In this document: in pieces, positions 18,656 to 28,666 of the stretch
Layout of the letters: every line of letters begins with the position of its first letter
How positions within the stretch are numbered: position 1 is the first letter of the stretch
NCBI RefSeq assembly: GCF_947495205.1
Contig: NZ_CANLXV010000006.1
Location: forward strand, 124,001 to 188,000
DNA length: 64,000 nucleotides
DNA from: an uncultured Polaribacter sp.
GTDB lineage: Bacteria > Bacteroidota > Bacteroidia > Flavobacteriales > Flavobacteriaceae
Direction of reading: 5' to 3'
The notes under the pieces: generated by a model
Told to the model about the DNA's origin: nothing
The model's input: the letters and a program-made list of their open reading frames with translations, nothing else
The model's database searches: none
Position numbers and translations under genes: made by a program

Positions 18656-19757
18656 AGAAACTCTTTTTTTTGTAGCCAAATGTTTAACAATTTCTCTAGA
18701 TAAAAAAAACAAAAAAGAAATTGAAACCCAATTAAAAACCACAGAAATAGATTGGGATGCTGTAGTAAAATTAAGTACAGGGCACTATGTATTTCCTGGT
18801 TTGTATTGTAACTTTAAAAGAGTAAACTTCTTAAAGTATGTACCAGAAGAATTGGTGAATTATATGGAATATATAACCAATTTAAACAGAGAAAGAAACG
18901 AGCAAATTATTGCGCAAGCTAAAGAAATCAATCAACTTTTGTTGGAAAACAATATTACCCCAATATTTTTAAAAGGAACAGGTAATTTATTGGAGGGTTT
19001 ATATGAGGATATTGCAGAGCGAATGGTTGGCGATATAGATTTTGTTTTTTCTGGAAAAGAGTATCCAAAAGCAATAGAAGTTTTAATAAATAATGGTTAT
19101 TCTAATGTTGATAAAGAAAACAAAACCAAACCAAATTTTAAACACTATTTTAGACTTCAAAAAGAAAATTACATAGCAGCCGTAGAAATTCATAAAGAAC
19201 TACTAATTGAAAAATATGCCAAAGAGTTTAATTATACGATAGCAAATAATGATGCTCAAACTATTAACGGCATTAAAGTAATGAGTTATAAAAACCAACT
19301 TTGTTTATCTATAATTGCAAAACAAATTAATGATGATGGGTTTGAATTTAAAAACATTGCTTTAAGAAATGCTTATGATGTCTTTCTTTTATCGCATAAA
19401 ACAATCGCAAAAGAAGCTTTTTCAAAATTGAATACTCTAAAGAATCCATTGAATTGTTTTTTAGCTATTTGTTTTGAGGTGTTTAACAAAGTAAATTCTT
19501 TAGAATATAATAGAACTAAAGAAACTGAAAAATATGTTGATACTTTCTATAAATATTCAATAGATAACCTTAAAGCACAGTCAAATACTAAAATAAAAAC
19601 AATACTATTATTTATCAAAAAAAGGCTTGAAGTTATAAAACAGTCCTTTTTAGACAAAGAAATAAGAAATTGGCTACTAAAAAGAGTTACTAGCAAAACT
19701 TGGCAACAAGAAAAATTGATTCAATTGGGTCTAAAAAAACCTAAACCAAACGCTTAA
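18645..19757 (+). CDS. nucleotidyltransferase-family protein (NTP_transf_5 type)
   Basis: 370 residues. The signature is at residues ~105-135: TPIFLKGTGNLLEGLYED, then RMVGDIDFVF with the paired aspartates D130 and D132 of the pol-beta nucleotidyltransferase fold, followed by IHKELLIEK. Proteins of this family accompany PqqD- and HprK-type genes in peptide-modification clusters. It overlaps the upstream kinase-like gene by 11 bases (ATG at 18645 inside the 3' end), and its own end overlaps convergent mpl by 17 bases. It probably transfers a nucleotidyl or related group to the product of the preceding enzyme; that is an inference. Confidence 0.8.
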   Translation: MTYKETLFFVAKCLTISLDKKNKKEIETQLKTTEIDWDAVVKLSTGHYVFPGLYCNFKRVNFLKYVPEELVNYMEYITNLNRERNEQIIAQAKEINQLLLENNITPIFLKGTGNLLEGLYEDIAERMVGDIDFVFSGKEYPKAIEVLINNGYSNVDKENKTKPNFKHYFRLQKENYIAAVEIHKELLIEKYAKEFNYTIANNDAQTINGIKVMSYKNQLCLSIIAKQINDDGFEFKNIALRNAYDVFLLSHKTIAKEAFSKLNTLKNPLNCFLAICFEVFNKVNSLEYNRTKETEKYVDTFYKYSIDNLKAQSNTKIKTILLFIKKRLEVIKQSFLDKEIRNWLLKRVTSKTWQQEKLIQLGLKKPKPNA

Positions 19758-21093
19758 CCTCATCAAAATCTAAACCTCCATAATTACCAGAACTCATTAA
19801 AACAACCGCAGATTTTTCTAAATTCTGACGAAACAAAAAGTCCTTAAATTCTTGCGGATTCGTATAAATAATTAAATCGTCTCTATCAAATGCAGCTGCA
19901 ATTTGTTCTTTAGAAACCTCATCTAATTGTTTAATTTTTACTGCGTGTGGTGCGTAAAAAACAACTGCTTTATCTGCAAAATCTAAAGCTCCTTTGTATT
20001 CAGTCAAAAATTCTGCATTTAAGCTAGAATACGTATGTAACTCTAAACATGCCAAAACTGTTCTTTCTGCATATTGTTCTTTTACAGCTTTTGTAGTTGC
20101 TGCCACTTTAGATGGCGAATGTGCAAAATCTTTAAAAATTACTTTTGAATTACTTTCAGCAATTTTCTCTAAACGTTTGCTAGCTCCAGAAAAACTTGCA
20201 ATTGCTTCGTAAAAATCATCTTCATCTATACCCATATGCTGACAAATCCATTTAGCACCAGCTAAATTTTGAAGATTGTGTTTTCCAAAAATTTCTAATG
20301 GTAAATCTCCTTCTTCCGTTTCTAAATAAGTAATTCCGTTTTCTATAAAATGTTTAGGCGTTTCATAAGGATATTTCTTAATATGATTTGTGGAAGATTC
20401 TACAACATCTTTCACATTAAGATCTTCGATATTATATACCATGCTACCTCCATTTACCATAGCATCTGTAAAAATAGAAAACTGCTCTTTATAGTTTTCA
20501 AAAGTTGGAAAAACATTAATATGATCCCAGGCAATACCACTTAATAAAGCAATATTTGGCTTATATAAATGAAACTTAGGTCTCATATCAATTGGCGAAC
20601 TCAAATATTCATCTCCTTCTAAAACAATAAAATCGTTTTCTTTAGTTAAATGCACCATGGTTTCAAAACCTTCTAATTGTGCACCCACCATATAATCTAC
20701 CGCTCTTTCGTGATAATTTAATACGTGTAAAATCATAGAAGTTATGGTTGTTTTTCCATGAGAACCACCAATTACAACTCTAGTTTTATCTTTAGACTGC
20801 TCATACAAAAACTCCGGATAAGAATATATTTTTAAACCTAACTCTTGCGCCTTTAATAACTCTGGATTGTCTTTTTTTGCATGCATTCCTAAAATAATAA
20901 CATCCAATTCTGATGTTAATTTTTCTGGAAACCAACCAAATTCTTTTGGCAACAATCCATATTTTTCTAAACGAGATTTAGAAGGATCATGAATGGTATC
21001 ATCACTTCCTGTAACTTGGTATCCTTTTTGGTATAAAGCAATGGCTAAGTTGTGCATTGCAGAACCTCCAATGGCTATAAAATGTATATTCAT
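19741..21093 (-). CDS. mpl: UDP-N-acetylmuramate:L-Ala-gamma-D-Glu-meso-DAP ligase Mpl
   Basis: 450 residues. It begins NIHFIAIGGSAMHNLAIAL (Rossmann-like N-domain), and the ATP site GGSHGKTT lies at 109-116. LEGDEYLSSPIDMRPKF and SGIAWDHINVFPTFENY are Mpl-type Mur-ligase motifs rather than MurC. Mpl rejoins recycled tripeptide to UDP-MurNAc in peptidoglycan recycling. The length matches the family. It is a single gene convergent with the nucleotidyltransferase. Confidence 0.92.
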   Translation of the reverse strand: MNIHFIAIGGSAMHNLAIALYQKGYQVTGSDDTIHDPSKSRLEKYGLLPKEFGWFPEKLTSELDVIILGMHAKKDNPELLKAQELGLKIYSYPEFLYEQSKDKTRVVIGGSHGKTTITSMILHVLNYHERAVDYMVGAQLEGFETMVHLTKENDFIVLEGDEYLSSPIDMRPKFHLYKPNIALLSGIAWDHINVFPTFENYKEQFSIFTDAMVNGGSMVYNIEDLNVKDVVESSTNHIKKYPYETPKHFIENGITYLETEEGDLPLEIFGKHNLQNLAGAKWICQHMGIDEDDFYEAIASFSGASKRLEKIAESNSKVIFKDFAHSPSKVAATTKAVKEQYAERTVLACLELHTYSSLNAEFLTEYKGALDFADKAVVFYAPHAVKIKQLDEVSKEQIAAAFDRDDLIIYTNPQEFKDFLFRQNLEKSAVVLMSSGNYGGLDFDEVKRLV

Positions 21094-21111
21094 TTGAAAC
21101 GAGTTATCAGG

Positions 21112-21157
21112 TCGAGCGCAGTCGAGACCTTAATAATAACCTCTCGACTGCGCTCGA
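21112..21157. repeat. palindromic repeat TCGAGCGCAGTCGAGA / TCTCGACTGCGCTCGA
   Basis: A perfect 16-bp inverted repeat (21112-21127 and 21142-21157) with a 14-base loop, 18 bases upstream of the mpl start. A second copy of the same sequence pair lies at 58635-58697. Its high G+C contrasts with the flanks. It is a dispersed REP-like element of Flavobacteriia, not a terminator with a T-run. Confidence 0.9.
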
Positions 21158-21328
21158 GGAGAAATAAAATCAGTTACAAAAATACAAAAGCTTGGCACAA
21201 TATTAATTATATTTAGAACGAAACTCAACCAAAAATTAGTTTTACGCGTTTAAACAGATGGTTTACTCATTTTAAATTGTTTGTTAAACCCAATTAAACG
21301 TGCTTTACAAAACTAAATGCATTTGTTT

Positions 21329-24300
21329 ATGAAAAAAATTACAACCACACTTATTATAATCATCTTATTTGCTACCAATTTTAATGCTCAAAAACCATTT
21401 GAAAATCTTTGGTTACAAGTAGAAAGGTTTGAAGTTGAAAACTTGCCAAAATCTGCATTAGCAATTGTAGAAACTATTTATACAAAGGCAGAAAAAGAGA
21501 AAAATGGTCCTCAATTGATAAAATCGCTTTTTTACCAAAGTAAGTTTGCCTTAACTTTAGAAGAAAATGCACAGCTAAAGGTTATTACAAACTTTAAAAA
21601 ACACATTTCTAAAAGTAGTTTTCCTACAAAAAATGTATTACAAAATGTTTTAGCTAATTTGTATTGGCAATATTTTACCCAAAACCGATATAAATTTTAT
21701 AAACGAACCAAAGTTGCGCCAAACTCAAAAAAAACTTCTACGAACTCAGAGCAAGATTTTAGAACTTGGGATTTAAATACACTATTTAAAGAAATTCATA
21801 CTTATTTTAATGCCTCTTTAAAGAATGCAGAGGAACTTCAAAAAGTACCAACAAAAGATTTTGATGCCATTTTACAAATTGTTGAAGATTCTAAAAAGTA
21901 CAGCCCTTCGTTATATGATTTTTTAGCAAACAATGCTTTACAATTTTACAAATCTTCAGAAACTACGATAACAAGTCCTTCTTATAAATTTATGCTTGAT
22001 AACACTGCTTTTTTAAGTGACTTTAAAACTTTTAGAAACATAAAACTAACATCAAAAGACCCTTTATCTTTACAATTTAATGCTTTAAAGATTTACCAAA
22101 AATTAATACAATTTCATCAAAAAGAAAACAATGTAAATGCTTTAGTAAATACAGATATACAGCGTATTAATTTTGTGAAACAACACGCAACTTTTAGCAA
22201 TAAAGAGCTTGTATTATTAGCAACATTAAAAAAATCTAAAGCACATTTTACAAGTAATAAAGTAAGTGGTTTGTATGCTTTTGAAATTGCTCATATCAAA
22301 AGAAAAAAATCAGAAAATAAAACTGCATTAGCAATTTGTAATAATGTTATAAAGCAATTCCCTAAAAGTTTAGGCGCTAAAAAATGTGCTATTTTAAAAA
22401 ATCAAATTGAAACAAAATCGCTTGCAATTACTGCAGAAAAATTTATACCAATCAATACAAATTCTAGAGTTTTAGTAAACTATAAAAATATTAACAAACT
22501 CTATTTTACAGCTTATAAAATATCAGAAAAACAACTTCTAAATTTTAATAAAAGCTATCAATTAGAAGATAAAAAGCAATTAATTCAAACTTTAAAAAAA
22601 GTAAAAAACTGGAATGTAAAACTAAGAAATGAGTACGATTATTTACAACACACTACAGAAGTTATTGTACCAAAATTTACAAATGGAAGATATTTAATTG
22701 TTACTTCAGAAAGTAAAAATTTAAATAAGGATGCTATTTATGGCACTACAACCATACAAGTAAGCAATTTAACTTTAATAGAAAACAGGTTTGGCGATAC
22801 ATACAATTATCAAATTGTAGATAGAATTACAGGCAAACCTGTTAAAAATGCAAAAATACATCTTAAAAACAAAGTATTTAAAAACACCAATTACATCAAC
22901 AAAAAACTTACAACAAACGCAAAAGGTTTTGCTTCTTTTAAAAGCGATGAAACGTATAGAAACGTAAATATTTCTGTACACACAAAGAACGATTTTGCCA
23001 CCTTTGGTAATTATTATTTATACGAATATAACAGAACGCGTTATACAGATTCTTTAGATGAAGAAATTACAATTAAACCCTTTATTTTTACTGATAGAAG
23101 TATTTACAGACCTGGACAAACTGTTTATTTTAAGGCGATTGTTATTCAAAAACAAGGAGATAAATCTGAAGTTTTTAAAAATGAATTTGTCTCTGTTATA
23201 CTTTATGATGCGAACGATCAAGAGGTAAAAGAATTGGATTTACAGTTGAATGAATTTGGTTCTGTTTCTGGAGAATTCGTTATACCAAACAATGGTTTAA
23301 CTGGTGAATATACCATAGAAATAGATGAAACTTATGAAGACCACAAGAGCAAATTTTATGATGATAAAGACTTTGATTTTCTGTCTGAAACAACCTATAT
23401 CTCAGTTCAAGAATACAAAAGACCAAAATTTGAAACTGAGTTTAAACCTGTAACAGAAAGTTATAAAATTAACGATGCTGTTATTGCAAAAGGTTTTGCA
23501 AAAGCATTTTCTGGAGCCAATATTACAGATGCAAAAGTGGCGTATCGCGTTCAAAGAAAAGTGCAATACCCAAGTTGGTATTATTGGTACAGACCACACC
23601 AAAATTCTAGTTCTCAAGAAATTACAAATGGAGAAACAGTTACTAATAATAAAGGGGAATTTAAAATTGTATTTAAAGCAATTCCTGATGCATTTGTTTC
23701 TAAAGAAAGTAACCCTGTTTTTACTTATGAAATTACAGCAGATATTACAGACATAAATGGAGAAAGTCGCTCAGCAACCTCAATTATAAAAGTAGGTTAT
23801 CATGCTTTAATTGCAAGTATTTCTTTAGATGATACAATTGATAAAAACAGAAAAGAAACTCTTTTAAAAATTGATACAAAAAATTTAAATGATGAGTTTG
23901 TTGCTGCTAAAGGAAACATAAAAATTTACAAATTAAATGCTCCTAAAAATCCACTTAGAAAAAGACCTTGGTCTGCTCCAGATTATCAAGATATTTCAGA
24001 AAACACCTTTAGAACTTTATTCCCAAATGATCCGTTTACTAACGATGAAATTGATGAGAAAAACTGGAAAAAAGGGGCTTTAGTTTTTACTAAAAATTTT
24101 AACACAGAAACATCAAAAGAAATGCTTCTTAAAAACACAAAAAATTGGATTTCTGGTAAATACATTATTATTTTAGAAAGCAAAGACAAATTCAACCAAA
24201 AAGTAAAAGACGAAAAGAGGTTTCATTTATTTTCTAGCAAAGATAAAGAGGTTGCAGATGCCAAATTGTTTGCCATAAATACAAACAAAGCTACTTATAA

Positions 24301-27300
24301 GGTTGGCGATAATGCTATTATTTCAATAGGTTCTGCATCTAAAGAAATTACGGTAACTGTTCAAATAGAAAAAAACCATAAAATTGTAAATACTTACCTA
24401 GTTAAGTTAAATAATGCTACAAAAACTATTAAAATTCCTATTACAAAAAAGGATTTGGGTGGTTTTGCCATAAAATATCATTTTGTAAATTATAACTATT
24501 TTAAAAGTGGTAATCTAATTATAGATGTGCCTTATCCAGAAGAAAAAAACATTACTATTAATACCAATATTTTCAGAGACAAATTACAACCAGGAGCAAA
24601 AGAAACGTGGAGTTTTACAATTAAAGATGATGAAAATAATGTTATAGCTACTGAATTATTAGCTGCGATGTACGATGCTTCTTTAGATGAATTCAAACCT
24701 CATTCTTGGTATTTTAATCCTATAAATACTAGAAAAATATACAATTCTTACCAAACTAGTAATGCTAATAACAGTTTTGGAAACATTAATTTTAGAGTTT
24801 TAAATTACGCAAAAAACTATTACAGTTTCCCTTCTATTGCTTATGATACTTACAATTGGTTTGGATTTAGCTTGAATAATAGTAGATGGAAAAATAGCAA
24901 ATATTTAGACAAAACAGTCCGTAAATTAAACCAACAGATCGTAAAAAATAAAATCAGAAAAAATGGTGAATTTAATAGCGTAATACAAGGTATTATTACA
25001 GATAAATACAATATACCATTACCAGGAGTTTCAATAAATATAAAAGGAAAAAGTAAAGGAACTAATACTGATTTTGACGGTTATTACAGTTTAACTGCCA
25101 AAAAAGGAGATGTTATTAGTGTTAGTTATTTAGGTTTTAAAACTGTAGAAATATATGTTGGCAAATTCTCTTCATTAAATATTGCGTTAGAAGAAGAAGT
25201 AAATAGATTAGAAGAAGTTGTAGTTGTTGGTTATGGAACACAAAGAAAACAATCTGTAGTTGGTTCAGTTCGTATGATAAAGGCAGAAGACCTAAAATAC
25301 GATTCAGATATAACATCTATTTTAGAGGGAAAAGTAGCAGGAATTAGCGTTGAAAAAGAATCAACTAATGCTATTAAAATAAGAGGTATTAGCACTGTTA
25401 AAGAACAAAATACACCTTTATATGTTGTTGATGGTGTTGTTGTAGATTCTTTTAATGAGCGTGGCAATAACATTACAGACATTACAATTTTAAAAGATGC
25501 AGCTGCTATTGCAATATATGGTTCTAAAGGTGCAAATGGTGTTGTAATTATTACAACAAAAGCAGGTCAAGCAAAATTAGACAAAGAACTGGCTAAAGTA
25601 AAAGCTCGTAACAACTTTAAAGAAACCGCCTTCTTTTTTCCGCAATTAAAAACAGACAAAAACGGAAAAGTAAGTTTTACTTTTACAATGCCAGAAGCCT
25701 TAACAAGATGGAAATTGCAATTATTAGCACATACTAAAAATTTAAAATCGGCAATAAAAACACTACAAACAGTTACTCAAAAAGAAGTAATGGTAGTACC
25801 AAATGCACCAAGATTTTTAAGAGAAAAAGATACTATTACTTTATCAGCAAAAATCACGAATTTAACCAATAATCAATTATCTGGTTTTGCAAAACTGATT
25901 TTAACTGATGCTATTTCTGGGAAAGAAATAAATACTGATTTAGGGAATGTGAATTCTAATAAAAAATTTACTGTTGACACAGATGGAAATTCAAATGTAT
26001 CTTGGAATTTATCAATCCCAGAAAATATGCAAGCAGTGCAATACAAAATTGTGGCAAAAGCTGGTAATTTTTCTGATGGTGAGCAAAACGTTTTACCCGT
26101 TTTAACCAATAGAATGTTGGTTACAGAAACCTTACCAATTTGGGTACTTTCCAATCAAACTAAAACATTTACACTAGACAAATTAAAAAATTTAAAGTCA
26201 TCCACCTTAAAAAACCATAAACTAACGTTAGAAATTACATCAAATCCTGTTTGGGTTGCTATACAAGCTTTGCCTTATTTAATGGAATATCCTTATGAAT
26301 GTGCAGAGCAAACCTTTTCTAAATATTATGCAAACACCTTAGCAAGTTTTGTGGCTAATTCAAATCCTAAAATTCAGGAAGTGTTTAACGCTTGGAAATC
26401 TTCAGATGCACTTTTATCAAACTTAGAAAAAAATCAGGAATTAAAATCATTAATCATTCAAGAAACACCTTGGTTAAGAGATGCACAATCCGAAAGCGAG
26501 CAAAAGAAAAGAATTGCCTTACTATTTGATTTGAATAAAATGAAAAATGAGCAAGAAAAAACCATCAATAAATTAAAAGATATGCAACTAAATTCTGGTG
26601 GATTTCCTTGGTTTAAAGGCGGTAGCTATGCCAGCAATTTTATTACGCAACATATAACAACTGGTTTTGGTCATCTACAAAAATTAGGCGTTACAGATTT
26701 TAAAAAATCAACCAAAAAAATGATTGAAAAATCGGTACAGTTTTTAGATGATGAACTTCTAGAACATTATAAAAAATTATTAGAAAGAGCCAAAGAAATA
26801 AGGCAAAAATCTAAAACAAAAAAGCAAGGAGAAAAAGCTTATGCCGCCTATTTAGCAAAAAACAATTTAAGCTATTTTACCATACAGTATTTGTATATGC
26901 GCAGTTTTTATGATGTTATGCCTATGAATGAAAAACTTAAAACTGCCGTAAATTATTATCAGAAACAAACAGAAATATTTTGGAACAACTATAATTTGTA
27001 TGCCAAAGCACAAATTGCACTAGTACTTTTTAGAAATAATAAAAAAGCAACTGCCAATAAAATTGTAAAATCTTTAAAAGAAAATAGTATCACATCTAGT
27101 GAATTAGGCATGTACTGGAAGGAAAATACAGCAGGTTATTACTATTATCAATCTCCAGTAGAAACACAAGCGTTATTAATTGAAACGTTTTCTGAAATAG
27201 AAAATGATGTTGAAATTATTGACAACATAAAAATTTGGTTGCTGAAAAACAAACAAACCAATAGTTGGAAAACTACAAAAGCTACTACAGAAGCAATATA

Positions 27301-27985
27301 TGCTTTATTATTAAATGGCACTAATTGGGTTTCAAATACAGAAATACCAACAGTTACAATTGGTACTAAAACCATAAATTCATCAACCTTAAAAGATACA
27401 AAGATTGAAGCTGGAACAGGATACTTTAAAACTTCTTGGAACAAAAACCAAATTAAACCAGCAATGGCTACAATTAGCATCAACAAAAAGGAAAAAGGCA
27501 TTGCTTGGGGTGGTTTATACTGGCAATATTTTGAAGATTTAGATAAAATAACATCCGCAGAAACGCCACTAAAATTAAACAAAAAATTATTTTTAAAAGT
27601 AAATTCTGATACAGGAAAAGAACTGCAAGAAATTACAGAAAAAACAAAATTAAAAGTGGGCGATTTAGTTACCATAAGAATAGAAATTAGGTCTGATAGA
27701 GATATGGAATTTATTCATTTAAAAGACATGAGAGCTTCTGGTGTAGAACCAATTAATGTACTTTCTAAATACAAATGGCAAGACAATTTAGGCTATTACC
27801 AAAGTACTAAAGATGCAGCAACACATTTCTTTTTTAATAAATTACCAAAAGGCATTTATGTTTTTGAATACGATGTTCGTGCAAACAATGCTGGTAACTT
27901 TAGCAACGGAATTACAACCATACAAAATATGTATGCGCCAGAATTTAGCAGTCATTCTAAAGGTGATCGCATAAAAATAAATTAA
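21329..27985 (+). CDS. giant alpha-2-macroglobulin with an inserted SusC-type regulatory and TonB-plug module
   Basis: About 2218 residues from the ATG at 21329; an ATG four codons upstream would delay the MKK signal peptide (cleavage near NFNAQ). The N-terminal third holds helical and MG domains; MG2 is near residue 582 (FIFTDRSIYRPGQTVYFKA). Residues ~1218-1290 form a CarboxypepD-regulatory sandwich (VIQGIITDKYNIPLPGVSI, GTNTDFDGYYSLTAKKGD), followed by LEEVVVVGYGTQRK and a TonB-plug domain (~1306-1413; LEGKVAGISVE, PLYVVDGVVV, ILKDAAAIAIYGSKGANGVV). The MG7 domain resumes at ~1428 (TAFFFPQLKTDKNGKVSFTF) and the thioester motif CAEQ is C1658-Q1661. So the insert sits where protease-trapping family members carry the bait region. 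There is no beta-barrel. The protein is probably periplasmic or surface-tethered; protease trapping is inferred from the family. Confidence 0.92.
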   Translation: MKKITTTLIIIILFATNFNAQKPFENLWLQVERFEVENLPKSALAIVETIYTKAEKEKNGPQLIKSLFYQSKFALTLEENAQLKVITNFKKHISKSSFPTKNVLQNVLANLYWQYFTQNRYKFYKRTKVAPNSKKTSTNSEQDFRTWDLNTLFKEIHTYFNASLKNAEELQKVPTKDFDAILQIVEDSKKYSPSLYDFLANNALQFYKSSETTITSPSYKFMLDNTAFLSDFKTFRNIKLTSKDPLSLQFNALKIYQKLIQFHQKENNVNALVNTDIQRINFVKQHATFSNKELVLLATLKKSKAHFTSNKVSGLYAFEIAHIKRKKSENKTALAICNNVIKQFPKSLGAKKCAILKNQIETKSLAITAEKFIPINTNSRVLVNYKNINKLYFTAYKISEKQLLNFNKSYQLEDKKQLIQTLKKVKNWNVKLRNEYDYLQHTTEVIVPKFTNGRYLIVTSESKNLNKDAIYGTTTIQVSNLTLIENRFGDTYNYQIVDRITGKPVKNAKIHLKNKVFKNTNYINKKLTTNAKGFASFKSDETYRNVNISVHTKNDFATFGNYYLYEYNRTRYTDSLDEEITIKPFIFTDRSIYRPGQTVYFKAIVIQKQGDKSEVFKNEFVSVILYDANDQEVKELDLQLNEFGSVSGEFVIPNNGLTGEYTIEIDETYEDHKSKFYDDKDFDFLSETTYISVQEYKRPKFETEFKPVTESYKINDAVIAKGFAKAFSGANITDAKVAYRVQRKVQYPSWYYWYRPHQNSSSQEITNGETVTNNKGEFKIVFKAIPDAFVSKESNPVFTYEITADITDINGESRSATSIIKVGYHALIASISLDDTIDKNRKETLLKIDTKNLNDEFVAAKGNIKIYKLNAPKNPLRKRPWSAPDYQDISENTFRTLFPNDPFTNDEIDEKNWKKGALVFTKNFNTETSKEMLLKNTKNWISGKYIIILESKDKFNQKVKDEKRFHLFSSKDKEVADAKLFAINTNKATYKVGDNAIISIGSASKEITVTVQIEKNHKIVNTYLVKLNNATKTIKIPITKKDLGGFAIKYHFVNYNYFKSGNLIIDVPYPEEKNITINTNIFRDKLQPGAKETWSFTIKDDENNVIATELLAAMYDASLDEFKPHSWYFNPINTRKIYNSYQTSNANNSFGNINFRVLNYAKNYYSFPSIAYDTYNWFGFSLNNSRWKNSKYLDKTVRKLNQQIVKNKIRKNGEFNSVIQGIITDKYNIPLPGVSINIKGKSKGTNTDFDGYYSLTAKKGDVISVSYLGFKTVEIYVGKFSSLNIALEEEVNRLEEVVVVGYGTQRKQSVVGSVRMIKAEDLKYDSDITSILEGKVAGISVEKESTNAIKIRGISTVKEQNTPLYVVDGVVVDSFNERGNNITDITILKDAAAIAIYGSKGANGVVIITTKAGQAKLDKELAKVKARNNFKETAFFFPQLKTDKNGKVSFTFTMPEALTRWKLQLLAHTKNLKSAIKTLQTVTQKEVMVVPNAPRFLREKDTITLSAKITNLTNNQLSGFAKLILTDAISGKEINTDLGNVNSNKKFTVDTDGNSNVSWNLSIPENMQAVQYKIVAKAGNFSDGEQNVLPVLTNRMLVTETLPIWVLSNQTKTFTLDKLKNLKSSTLKNHKLTLEITSNPVWVAIQALPYLMEYPYECAEQTFSKYYANTLASFVANSNPKIQEVFNAWKSSDALLSNLEKNQELKSLIIQETPWLRDAQSESEQKKRIALLFDLNKMKNEQEKTINKLKDMQLNSGGFPWFKGGSYASNFITQHITTGFGHLQKLGVTDFKKSTKKMIEKSVQFLDDELLEHYKKLLERAKEIRQKSKTKKQGEKAYAAYLAKNNLSYFTIQYLYMRSFYDVMPMNEKLKTAVNYYQKQTEIFWNNYNLYAKAQIALVLFRNNKKATANKIVKSLKENSITSSELGMYWKENTAGYYYYQSPVETQALLIETFSEIENDVEIIDNIKIWLLKNKQTNSWKTTKATTEAIYALLLNGTNWVSNTEIPTVTIGTKTINSSTLKDTKIEAGTGYFKTSWNKNQIKPAMATISINKKEKGIAWGGLYWQYFEDLDKITSAETPLKLNKKLFLKVNSDTGKELQEITEKTKLKVGDLVTIRIEIRSDRDMEFIHLKDMRASGVEPINVLSKYKWQDNLGYYQSTKDAATHFFFNKLPKGIYVFEYDVRANNAGNFSNGITTIQNMYAPEFSSHSKGDRIKIN

Positions 27986-28039
27986 TTTTTTTTAACAAAA
28001 CATTATTCAAATGAGTTAAACTTCTTTCATAAAAGACGC

Positions 28040-28047
28040 TAATTTTG
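28040..28047 (+). promoter_or_regulatory. -7 box (TAATTTTG) of the small barrel gene
   Basis: TAATTTTG matches TAnnTTTG, 31 bases before the ATG at 28079. Confidence 0.4.
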
Positions 28048-28078
28048 CTTCAACAATTGTCAAAATAAAACAAGGATT

Positions 28079-28525
28079 ATGAAAAAAATATTTTTAATGT
28101 TAAGTATCATTTTTACAGCAACATTTGCTACAAATGCTCAAGAAATTTCTGATAACACTATTGGATTGCGTTTTGGTGGTGGAAATGGAGTTGGCGCAGA
28201 AATAACATATCAAAAAGCATTAAAGAGCAACAACCGTTTAGAAATTGATTTAGGTTTAGCCAATGAATTTACTAATTTTAAAGCTACTGCTTTATATCAA
28301 TGGGTTTGGAATTTAGAAGATAACTTTAATTGGTATGCTGGTGCAGGTGCTGGAATTGTTTCTACTAGTGGAGCAGGAATTTACGCTTCTGGTGTTGTAG
28401 GGATTGAATATAATTTTAATGCACCTATCTTATTATCCATAGATTATAGACCAGAAATTGGTGTAGCTGGTAATTTAGATGGTTTAAATTCCGATATTGC
28501 TTTATCTGTAAAATATCAATTTTAA
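28079..28525 (+). CDS. small outer-membrane beta-barrel protein
   Basis: 148 residues with a signal peptide (MKKIFLMLSIIFTATFATNAQ). The mature part of ~125 residues has about eight alternating strands (TIGLRFGGGNGVGAEITYQKAL, RLEIDLGLANEFTNFKATALYQWVW, FNWYAGAGAGIVSTSGAGIYASGVVGIEYNF) and ends with an aromatic residue (SVKYQF). This matches an OmpA/OmpX-like eight-strand barrel of unknown cargo. It follows the macroglobulin gene after ~90 bases with its own promoter, and a 16-bp stem terminator follows it. Confidence 0.82.
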   Translation: MKKIFLMLSIIFTATFATNAQEISDNTIGLRFGGGNGVGAEITYQKALKSNNRLEIDLGLANEFTNFKATALYQWVWNLEDNFNWYAGAGAGIVSTSGAGIYASGVVGIEYNFNAPILLSIDYRPEIGVAGNLDGLNSDIALSVKYQF

Positions 28526-28536
28526 GAATTTATAAA

Positions 28537-28570
28537 ATCAATGCTTAAAAAAGGTTTTTTAAGCATTGAT
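28537..28570 (+). terminator. perfect 16-bp hairpin after the small barrel gene
   Basis: ATCAATGCTTAAAAAA pairs with TTTTTTAAGCATTGAT around a GG loop. The upper half of the stem is A/T only, and the T-run is part of the stem, so it can serve as a terminator in either direction. Confidence 0.7.
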
Positions 28571-28666
28571 ATCCATATTATTTTTAGGGGAAAAACACCC
28601 TAAATACACCAACTCTAAGTACTGAATACCAAAGTTTTAATATTTTTTTCTAATTTTGATAAAAAA

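Noticed and set aside
27148..27675. 175-codon minus-strand ORF inside the macroglobulin gene
   Set aside because: Antisense frame of a clear long protein; no start context or family match.
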